Shown here piece after piece: positions 13,501-25,500 of a stretch of 64,000 nucleotides of DNA (positions within the stretch are counted from its first letter, which is position 1; each line of letters starts with the position of its first letter). Under the pieces are notes generated by a model. It saw only the letters and a list, made by a program, of their open reading frames with translations, was not told the origin of the DNA and ran no database searches. Position numbers and translations under genes: made by a program. The DNA is taken from positions 37,620,508 to 37,684,507 of the forward strand of contig NC_088776.1 of the NCBI RefSeq assembly GCF_954871325.1, in the 5' to 3' direction. This stretch comes from Gordionus sp. m RMFG-2023 (taxonomy: Eukaryota > Nematomorpha > Gordioida > Chordodea > Parachordodidae).

Positions 13501-16500
13501 TTTGGTTTAGCCTTTCTAGAATCGACTTTTAACCTGCTAAAAACGGAGCCATTTATTTACTTGGAATTTCACACTATGCTTTAAAATAAAGCGGAACAGC
13601 AGCGATTTATAAAAATTTCTATGGTGGTTATAAATTTTTTCAAAAGAAATTTGATGTTTAAAATATTATTGGGGCAATAATATCTATTTAATCAAGGGTT
13701 CGAATCTCACCGCTTCCGAATTAAAAACATGTTATCACTTCACTATATCTGTATTTTTCAATCTCCGAAATAATCTAATGAATTGCCTTTTTACTCAGGT
13801 CATATTCTCTCAATTTTTATCAAAACAAATTTATTTATGTATAAATTTGGAATGCAAACACAATATAGAGTAAGAAATATAAATAAATTAGAAATAAAAT
13901 TTGGTTAAATCATAATTGCCGTGAATAATATTATTTTATCGAGATAAAGGGGGCATAAAGAGGTTCTTTTGACATTGAGTATTAATAGCGATGCAAAAGA
14001 TTCTTTCGATAGGTGTACTGTTAGCAGGTATGCAAAGGACTTTCCTAGCTAAATTAGCTAGTCTAAAGTTCTGGTCTCTTTTTTCCCAAAAACATTTATA
14101 AATATTAAAATATAGTTAGTTTTGATTATAAAAAAATTTATGTAATAAAAATAAATATTTATGGTAATTTGTTGCATTTTAATAATAAAATCATTTCAAT
14201 ATTATCATCCCCAAGAGGTCCGTGAAGTTGGCCCCACACTTTTTGATTTTCAATGGTTTATCAGTTGGACTGATTTGTACCCGATTTGTACCGTTTTCAG
14301 TTCGATTTGTACCATCACCGTTTTTGAGATATTCAAAGAACAAAATGGGGGGCCAACTTCACGACAGCCCCCCAACATTTGAACTTAAAAATAAAAAGTG
14401 CATAGGTCGATAGAGAATGATTTGTACCGTTTTCAGTTCGATTTGTACCATCACCGTTTTCCAGCTATTGACCGTTAAAAATATGGCGCCAAAAATAAGA
14501 AACACTCAAAATTTATTTTTTAAAAACATTTTTTTAACATACAACGATAGAGAATTTTTTTTCTCTTCCTAATGATGCCTCAAATTATGCTTTATCTTTA
14601 TTATTTATTTCGGAAATCAAATTTTTAACCTTATATTATAGCGTGAAGTTAGCCCCCCCCCCGATATTCAAAATAGTTTGCTTATTTATAAATATTTTTC
14701 AAAAATGGACATATAATATAGAATATTACTTTATTATATATATAAATAAATATATTTACAAAAATAAACACAATAATATATGATATCGTTTTATTAAAGA
14801 AATATAATGATGGTTAATTTGAAAGTGTTTCTGTTGAATTTGTAGGTTATAATTCAACAGTAGTGTTTTGATTCTTTGATTGCTCCATCAAAGTCTCACA
14901 TTTGAAAAAGTATTTACTTCTGCTATGATTGTAGATACAATCTAAATAATATTAAATTTATAGATAAAAAAAATATATTTTACTGGCTTCAGATGGCACC
15001 CTTTCCAAAAGAGCCAAAAGTTTATCATCCAAGAGGGCATTTATTTTTTAACTAGTAACCTTTGGTGTAATTTCTTTTATCATTGTTCATAAATATTTAC
15101 TAATTTTTTGGTAACCTTATCCTATATTCTAAAATGATATAATATCAATTAATATATAAAATGATATAATAAAAATTACTATATTCTAAAATTATATAAA
15201 TATAAATTAATATATTATAAAATGATATAATATAAATTACTATATTCTAAAATTATATAAATATAAATTAATATATTATAAAATTATATAAATTAATATA
15301 TTCCTAAATGATATAATATCAATTAATATATGAGATAAATTATACATACAAATTTGTATACATTTTCAATTTTAGCGCAAAATTATAAAATAAATCAAAC
15401 CAGTTAGCTTTTTTTAACACTTGAAAAAATCCAATCTGCACAATACCATATAAAATGCATTATAAGCTCTTAAAACGGAGCGTAATAACATATTTATTTA
15501 TTTTATTATCCAAATTTTATATATAATAAATCATTTATGCGACGTAGGCAATAAGCGATATAATGACCTAAAATATTTGGATCGTTTTGCTCATTGCCTT
15601 CATAAGCTATTACACCTCTAAAGGTGTAAATAATTTGATCAATTTTGATATAATTTGGTATTGTTTTTATATCAATTAAAGGGTATTGCCCCGTTTTTAA
15701 TGTGATTTCTAATAATATATTTAACGATTTAAAAGTAACGTAGAAGATAATATATAGTTACAAGATATATTTGAAATTTTTTTTACATTACATATCCCTC
15801 TACCTATAGGCTGGGCTAAATAATCATTAATAATTGATTCTAAATTAGATATATTATTTATATGTTCAATTGAAAATGATAAAATGCCATTTTTGTAAAT
15901 TATATTAAAACATGACTCCTTAGAACACACGACACTTTCTTCCGTCGTGTGTTCAAACATACCTATTGCTATTATTTTGTTAACTATCGTTGTACGTTAA
16001 GAAATTTAAAAAAAAAAAAAATTTGAGTGTTTTTTATTTTTGGCACCATATTTTTAACCGTCAATAGCTGGAAAACGGTAATAGTACAAATCGAGTTTGA
16101 AACGGTACAAATTAATCCCGTTTTAAAAATTTGAAAAATCTCAAATTTTGAATATCGGGGGGGGGGCTAACTTCATGCTATATAATATAAGGTTTAAAAT
16201 TTGATTTCCGAAATAAATAATGAAGATAAAGCTTAATTTTAGGCATCATTATGAAGAAAAAAAAATTCTCTATCGTTGTACGTTAAGAAATTTGTTTAAA
16301 AAAAAAATTTGTGTTTTTTATTTTTGGCGCCATATTTTTAACGGTCAATAGCTGGAAAACAGTAATGGTCAAATCTAGTTTGAAACGGTACAAATCGGTA
16401 CAAATCAATCACGTTTTAAAAATTTGAAAAATCTCGAATTTTGAATATCGGGGGGAGGGGGGGGGACTAACTTCACGCTATAATACAAGGTTTAAAATTT

Positions 16501-19500
16501 GATTTCCGAAATAAATAATGAAGATAAAGCTTAATTTGAGGCATCATTAGGAAGAGAAAAAAAATTCTTTATCGTTGTACGTTAAAAAATTTAAAAGAAA
16601 ATAAATTTTGAGTGTTTTTTATTTTTGGCGCCATACTTTTAACGGTCAATAGCTGGAAAACGGTGATGGTACAAATCAAACTGAAAACGGTACAAATCAT
16701 TCTCTATCGACCTATGCACTTTTTATTTTTAAGTTCAAAAGTTGGGGAGCTGTCGTGAAGTTGGCCCCCCATTTTGTTCTTTGAATATCTCAAAAACGAT
16801 GATGGTACAAATCATGTACAAATCAGTCCAACTGATAAACCATTGAAAATCAAAAAGTGTAGGCCAACTTCATGGACCTATCTCCAAGTCTAGAGCAACG
16901 ATCAGAAAGTATAAGTTTTGCCTTATTAAATAATCTCTCGACACTAACACTTGAGGGTAAGGGCGTAATCGCCTAGCGACATTTTATCACACGACACTTT
17001 ATCATGCGACACTTTATCACGACGACACTTTATCACGACGACACTTTATCACGACGACACTTTATCACGACGACACTTTATCATGACGACACTTTATCAT
17101 GACGACACTTTATCACGACGACACTTTATCACTCAGTCATTTGATAACGCGACACTTTATCACGCGACATTTTATCATGATATACTTAAAACTTAATTTA
17201 TTATAATTGAAAAGTTAAATTTTGATAATATCTCATTTTTTGACTTTTCCGTCTAAATTTCAATATTTAAAAAATTTAAATTAATTTTTTCTGTATTTTT
17301 TTTATTGAGAAAAACTCATATTTTAATTTACAAAAATATAATTTTTTTAACATAATTATCATCTTATATAGGGAAACAGGAGACATAAGCAATAATTTTC
17401 TATTTATACTTTTTATTAATAAGTAACTATAAATCAATAAAACACCACACTTAAATTAATGTGTTTATCTATTGATATTTTTTAAGCTAATCGTTTTTTC
17501 ACAAAGATTTATAATTTTTACAAATTAAGGTTTTGTATTTACCCATAAATATAATAATATTTTTTTTTCTATATATACCTCAATTTTCTATATTATTATA
17601 TATTAAAGAATATTTTTTTTATTAATTATAATGTTTGAATTAGGATTTACATCGAAAAGTAAACCTACCCTTTTATATCAAAATTACGAATATACTAAAT
17701 TTAGGACAAATAAAAATGAATCAATATGCTGGAGATGCGCCAAATATAAATCTCTAAAATGCCATTCTTTTATTACAGCAAAATTGAATGATATCTTAAA
17801 AGGTCCCCTTGATCATACTCATGAGGGTAACATTTCAAAATCTTATGCCCGAAAAGCAATATCAGAAATGAAATCCAAATTAAGTGAATATTCTAGTCCT
17901 TCTTTGGTCCATGCAACAACATTGTTAAATTATGATAATAATACCTTGATGGTTATGCCAAATAAGTCTGCCCTTTATCGATCCTTACAAAGGCATAAAA
18001 AATCGATCTCTACTATTATATTGCCTCCTATGCCTAAGGATCTCACTTTCTTATATCCGGAATGTTACAGGATATTCTCAAATACGATTCTGGGCCAGAT
18101 GATAAATTAAGATTTATAATGTTGAGCACGGACGAACTACTCGAAGGATTATCAAGATCGGATATATGGATATGTGATGGTACCTTTAAAATTGTACCTG
18201 AAATATTCTTCCAACTTTATACCATCCACTTTCAAATTGCACCAGGCGCGAATCCTGTTGGTATATATTGCTTATTACCAAATAAAGCGGCGCATATATA
18301 TGCAAGGATGATAAAAGTAATCATATTATATATTTTAAGAGATGTAATTTAAATTTTATTATAGGAGCTGAAACAATTACTACCAGGGACGCATCCGAGG
18401 AAAATATTGGTGGATTTCGAACAGGCACCGATAAATGCGTTTAGAGCTGGGTATCCACTCGCAGATATCCTTGGATGTTATTTTCATCTAAAACAGAGCG
18501 TTAATAGAAAAATAAATTTGAGATTTTTCAAATTTTTAAAACGAGATTGGTTTGTACTCGATTTGTACCATTTCAAACTCGATTTGTACTATTACCGTTT
18601 TCCAGCTATTGACGGTTAAAGATATGGCGCCAAAAATAAAAAACACTCATTTCGAAATAAATAATGAAGATACAGCTTAATTTGAGGCATCATTAGGAAG
18701 AGAAAAAAATTCTCTACCGTTGTAAAAAAATTTTAAAAAAATAAATTTTGAATGTTTTTTATTTTTGGCGCCATATCTTTAACGGTCAATAGATGGAAAA
18801 CGATAATAGTACAAATCGAGTTTGAAACGGTACAAATCGGTGCAAATCGGGTACAAATCAATCCCGTTTTAAAAATTTGAAAAATCTCAAATTTTGAATA
18901 TCGGGGGAAGCTAACTTCACTCTATAATAGAAGATTTAAAATTTGATTTCCGAAATAAATAATGAAGATAAAGCTTAATTCGAGGCATCATTAGGAAGAG
19001 AAAAAAATTCTCTACCGTTGTACGTTAAAAAACTTTAAAAAAAAATTTTGAGTGTTTTTTATTTTTGGCGCCATATTTTCAACGGTCAATAGCTGGAAAA
19101 CGGTGATGGTACAAATCGAGTTTGAAACGGTACTAATCGGGTACAAATCAATGCCGTTTTAAAAATTTGAAAAATCTCAAATTTTGAATATCGGGGGAGG
19201 GGGGGGGGCTAACTTCACTCTATAATATAAGGTTTAAAATTTGATTTCCGAAATAAATAATAAAGATAAAGCATAATTTGAGGCATCATTAGGAAGAGAA
19301 AAAAATTCTCTACCGTTGTAAGTTAAAAAATTTTGAGTGTTTTTTATTTTTGGCGCCATATTTTCAACGATCAATAGCTGGAAAACGGTGATGGTACAAA
19401 TCGAGTTTGAAACGGTACAAATCAAACTGAAAACGGTACAAATCATTCTATATCGACCTATTCACTTTTTATTTTTAAATTTAAAAGTTGGGGGGCTGTC

Positions 19501-22500
19501 GTGAAGTTGGCCCCCCCCATTTTGTTCTTTGAATATCTCAAAAAGGTGATGGTACAAATCGAACTAAAAACGGTACAAATCGGGTACTAATCACACCAAC
19601 TGATAAACCATTGAAAATCAAAAATTGTGTGGCCAACTTCACGGACCTTATAAAAATATATTTTTTATAAATATATATTAACGTTAAAATGTAATGTCTG
19701 ATTATTGGTTAACAGAAAACAAGGGAATCCAATAGAACTACGAATAGAAATTCTTCAAATTCAACTACTTTTTACTTTATCACATTTTTCTATTTTTATT
19801 TTTAATTATGTACAAAGAACGTAACTATTACATGTTCTAAATAAAGATAAAACCTTTAGCCTTTTTTTGAAGTGAGATGATAGCGTTATATTTCATAATG
19901 GTAACCGTTAACTTTTATTAAGTAACATGCCCAACTCGGGTTGTGTGCATATCATAGCTTTAAAGAATCTCATGGATACATATTTAGCATTGATTACTTG
20001 GTTGGATTTACTATTATCTTGTAATATTTCAGCATTTATTAGACACCTCACTATCACAAATTATATCATCAATATTTTCATTAAACTTACTATTAAATTC
20101 TAAATACGTACAAATGAAGCCATGTCTTAATTTGTCATTGAATACATTATTTAATTATGAAACTTTCTTCAAGGCCAGAGATACCTTGGATATTTATTTC
20201 ATCAAAATTCTTTGGATACATATATTTCACATTCGTTATAATCACTATTCGTTAATTAATCGGATCTTCAATCGGATCTTGAGCGTTCATCACTTTACAT
20301 CCTCCTTGTTAGGCTAATTCGAGTTTTTAGCATTATATTTTGTATCCAGATGTTATCTGGCAGTTTTTAATCAAGAATATTTTTATTTAAATTTATAGCC
20401 ATTTTCATAGCTTTATTTTAAATGAAGGTAAAGATGATAAAAGATGGCATCTTCAATCATTTTCCAAGCTGATAAATCTTCAAATTTTGTTTGAAGATGT
20501 AATGAGAGCCGCCCAATTATTTCAAAAAATTAAAGCAGATTTAACGTTTTAAATTTGGTCAGATTCTAAATTAAAGATTTAGCCTGATAATATTTTTCCC
20601 TTATAGATCAGGTGTATGCCCTCTTCATCATAAAACTGTATAAGGTCTTTATCATGTGCCCACCACCTTGTTCCACATATATATTTGGAGACTTAGCAGT
20701 CTCTTTTAGCTAAATAATTTATTTTCAGATTAACTGCTGTCTTGTACTACATATACTACTAGTTTGCTCCCTTTTTTTATGGAACAGTATTAATAACTTA
20801 TTATTAGAGAACTTCTTCCTGGATTTTAATTTATCGGGAAGTTACAGCTTTCCTTTTCTACTATTGCTCTTGAAACTTTTCTAAATGGTGTCTAAGTATT
20901 TTATCCTTTTTTTATATGATTTATATAATCTCAAAGGAAATTCCCATGTTTTAAATTTTCAGTTTCAAAAATTGATATGTTTCATTGTGGTTTGATCTTC
21001 TGTAGGAATTGTATATGGATATCATTGCATTTAATATTTTAAAGCTAATTAAATTATATTTAAATAATAAATTATAAAATATATAAAAATGTTAATTAAT
21101 CAAGACTTGACTTTCATTTAATCGGAAACGCTTTCTTGAGAAAATGTAAAAAACCCATATAATAGAATCTAAATGATAATCCTCAAAAAATGAATTGATA
21201 TAGTATTCTAGGAAAGGAAATATGACAACTTTTATTATATTAAATATATGAATATTATAAAAGAAAAGAAAAGTCATAACTTATATGATAAAAAGAAATA
21301 ATTTATATTTTATTTTTGTTTATCGGTCCTTTTTTTCATTTTTTTATCAATTAACCTCAAAAATCGTTATTTTTTGCAGCCTCGTGGGCAAAATGCCCCC
21401 TTGGTCTTATGGCCAGTCCGACCCTGGTTTACGAGCTATTTTCGCTATATATAAATTGGATGTTAATCCCTTAGAAATTCACTCTGCAGTTCTATCAAAC
21501 TCTATAAGCTTTAAATTAAAAATTGCAATGATGTAATAGAATTCAAATTTAAATATTCTGAAACAATTTTGAAATTAGGATCAAGTAGTGTCGCTAATAT
21601 CTAATGTTCAATATATTTTAATAAATTTTTATTAATAAAAATATTCAACTAATATCTAATATTCAAAATATTTTAATAAATTTTTATTAATATAAATAAA
21701 AATTATTATATAAAATTAATTATATACAGTTTGGTAATTAATAACTTATGGGCCATGCTTCTTATGCATATTTTGTTTTGTACAAATAGATTCATTAATT
21801 TGTACATTATTTTATTGTGAAATAATAACTAAATTAATTTTCAATCACTTTTGATAGAAAAATTCTACAGATTTTCTGGATCGATTTAGCAATACATAGT
21901 TCGTCAACACCACTCTTTATTTAAAAAGTTTTAATCAACATTAGATAAGAGTTGTTTCATATTTAATTGTATATAGGGTGAATTAAAACGTGTAGTTCCA
22001 TTCAAATAAAGATAAGAATAGTAATATACATTATGTTTATGTACTGATTGAAATATAATTATATACCAATACAATTCATATTTTAATATTCCAATTTAAA
22101 AAAATAATAATTTAATATATTAATTAATTAAATAGCATTTTAAAAATTTTAACCGCCATAAAATTTTTATAACAATAGTATAGAAAAGGGGGAGTCAAAT
22201 TTAACATTTTTGAAAAATTATTTAAAAAATTTTGGCGAGGGGACTTAACCCCTCCTCAAAATTTAAAAGGGGGCCCTGGAAAATATACCCAATGATTTTC
22301 TGATAAGGTATCAAGTTCTTAGCGTTAGTCACATAGATCAACTTTCTAACCCTTTCCAATATAGATAGGATTATATTGAGGATATTGAGAGGGCCAAGCT
22401 AATTTCATCTTTATTTTAGCCGTTCTGACTACATTGCCCATTTTCGGAACCTAAGACCTAAGCTTTATCTAAAATTTGGCTAGTTTAAGTTTTCTACTTC

Positions 22501-25500
22501 CGTCAACTAGTCATTTGGATCCTTAAATTAAATTTTGTCTCGTTAATTTTTGATTTGAAGACTTATTTGTATTCCTCCACATCATGGCCAAGATCTTTCT
22601 TTATATTTTTTTATTCCAAATTTATGATGTAATAAATTGACTTACTTTTTTTATTAAAAAAATCACAAAGGAAAAGTAATTATTCCAATTAGGCATAAGA
22701 TTTTTGCTATCAAAATGGTATTTACACCATTAAAATTTGTTGGAAACATTTTGTAAAACTATTAAGTATGAACTACTAAGAAAAAATATTTAGATGTTTT
22801 TTTGTATACAAATAAAATAGTTTTTATGCTTCATTTTTCATGTATTAATTGGCCATAAAATATTTTTTAAGGCGCATTACTTTTAGATAAGATTATACAA
22901 TATAAAAAAAATTTGAGTATTTTATTCATTTTTTACTTTCAGTCACTTTCATGATATTTTTATTTGTGAATCTTTTGTGGGAATTATATAAGATGATTTT
23001 TGTCCGGAATCAATATATAAATTTTATATGCACCAATTCCATTTAAAAATTTAATTTTTTATTAATAACCAATAAACATATAGTTTGTAAACAATTACCC
23101 ATTCGTTTTTACTAAATTTCAAGACATTTTTTTCATATCATATCGCCTCGCTTATTACAAAATAAATTGCATGTTAATATATTTTTATATTATAATCATA
23201 TTATAATGATCTTGAGCAGTCAATAATTTAGATTTTAAATGACCTATCAGTAGTGCTGTAAACATTTCTAAAAAAATCGAACGCGTTCACGTTCATAAAA
23301 CCGTTCAATATTTTTTGATAATTTTTTTTAAAATTTAATTTAATATAAAATATTTTAGCCATGTTAAAAAATAATATAGTTTTATTTTGATAAAATAATT
23401 ATAAATAAAATATAATAATATAATATAGCGAATAAAAAGATATTTTTATTTAAAAAATTTTTTATTATTAAATTTTAATAACAACTGTTTTCAAAGCATT
23501 TTTTTCAATAACGCTATAAGTTTATTTTTAATATGTTCGTTCTGTGGAAGTTTATCCATTTCCATGGCCATTGAAGCTTGAATGCTGGATGTATAATTGC
23601 AGAAAGAACATATTGATCCTTATATATATGTTCAAATCTTTAAAAAAAATAAAATATATGTAATAATTGAGAGTGATAGGTTTAAAACCTTTTATTAATC
23701 CCATTTAATACGGCGTCTATCAATGGTTGACCATATTTGAGGCCACTAATATTTTTAATTTTAAAATAACTATCGCTATTGTTGGGGTCAAATATCCCAA
23801 ATGCATTATTTCTTCAAATTTAATGATTTAACTTAGTTATATCATATAAAATCAAATAATTAATATTATAATCAAATGTCGTTTTAAATTGGAACCTGAA
23901 GATTTTGACAATATAATACTTTTTGGCCACATTTTACACTTGGTAAGCATTGGATTAGTTCCTTCAATATAGGATGTTAATGTAAAACATTTATCATATT
24001 TGGCCATAGTAATGATGATTCATCTGATTTTGGATTTTCAGAATCAGATGATGAGGATTAAATAATAATATCCATGCTTATGCTAATCTATTAAATTAAA
24101 ATATAAACAATAATATTCAAATTAATAAACTATGTGTTAAAAAAATTGATGTGAAAAGGAAATACACAGCCGATTAAAAAATATAAATAATACATTTTAA
24201 AAAAATATTCGGAAATATTAAATTTTTCAAATAAATAAAAAAATATTTTTAAAATTGAACGAACGTTAAATTCGCGCGCGTTCGTCATAAAAAAGGAACG
24301 CGTTCACGTTCAAAGTTCGTGAAAAATTAAAGGAACGCCGTTCATCATTTTTTTCAAAAAAACGAACTTCGTTCACGAACGTCTTCATTTTGAACGCATT
24401 CGTTTACAACACTATCAGTTATTTCTCCACATAGTTTGTCAACACTCACAAAAAAAATATTTACTCTTTTATTTTATAGTTATTATAATTTCGATTCAAA
24501 TCATAGAAAACTTTAAATGCCAAGACGAAAAGCTGAAAAAACAAATCAAAGAAAACCCGCATGTCTATCATATTCCGCGATCTGGAAAAATGTCTAATAT
24601 GCTTTCACGTGATAAATCATTGATAGAGGTACTTATGTTAACATAGAAAATTTACTCATCCTATTAACCGTGGCCCCTATATACCCCCCCCCCTGGAAAA
24701 TAACCACCCCCCCCCCCCTTTAAAAAACAGTTAATTATTTTTTGACACCCTTTCGGCAGTACATGAGGTAGTATGAATAGAATAAATATTTATATAAAAT
24801 TGATAAATTAAGGAACAGAAAGATTTTAAAGTAAAGAATAAGGTAAAATAAACAAATATATGTCTCAGAATCATCATCAGAAAAAAAAGACAAATAATGT
24901 ATTAATATAATTATTTTAATAAAATAAATTTACAATTCTCAGAATCTGAAAAATCTTTATCTTTAACCTCCAGGTAATGTGTAATAATTCTTTTTAGCCA
25001 TAATATAAATATTTTGAAGCATGGACATTTTATGAAAATTTGACTTAAATTTAAATGTTAAAATTCAGATATTCTCAATATCATCCTTATGAATGTCTTT
25101 TCCGCAATTCCCTTTGGTGTAAAAAATGATATTTGATTTAGTTTTTTTTATCCATCATTGAATCTTTCATGAAACTACTTAATGATCAAAACAAGTGCAA
25201 CATAAACTGGTTTTATAGCTAAAATAAAATATTATATTTAATAGGAATGTACCGATATTTATATCGGATCGGATCGAGCCGATATATCACCATTTGAAAA
25301 TATCGGGTATCATATTATGAAATTTTCCGATCCGATCTGATAAAAAATGACGTTTTTAACAAAAATAAAATATAAAATTTTTAAAAAAAGTTATATGTCT
25401 AAAAAACCATTTATTTTTATAAATAAAATTGAAATTCATTTTTATGTTTTATTTTTTAATAATAATAATTAATTAATTAACATTCTGCCATATTGTTATT

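Larger units (their letters stand above)
14216..16879. mobile_element. Foldback, MULE-like element carrying a USP-like gene
   Basis: Begins AGGTCCGTGAAGTTGGCC and ends GGCCAACTTCATGGACCT. It is flanked by a 9-bp duplication, ATCCCCAAG (14207-14215) and ATCTCCAAG (16880-16888), with 8 of 9 matching; 9 bp is typical of Mutator-like elements. The left arm (to about 14680) is one compound unit. The right arm (from about 16020) is about three tandem inverted copies of a roughly 300-bp unit with GGCGCCATATTTTTAACGG and several GGTACAAATC iterons. The core (14690-15960) has AT tandem repeats and a broken peptidase gene, but no transposase. Confidence 0.85.

Noticed and set aside
13640-13715. tRNA gene at a GGTTCGAATCTC B box
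   Set aside because: No A box and no pairing acceptor stem at the required distance.
16966-17178. CRISPR-like array
   Set aside because: Units are 16 bp and contiguous without unique spacers, and the context is eukaryotic.
20114-20317. 67-codon plus-strand frame
   Set aside because: No motif, surrounded by decayed repeat sequence, no phase fit to the host gene.
21285-21536. 83-codon plus-strand frame
   Set aside because: No recognisable domain, hydrophobic low-complexity start, no matching splice phase with the NWD gene.
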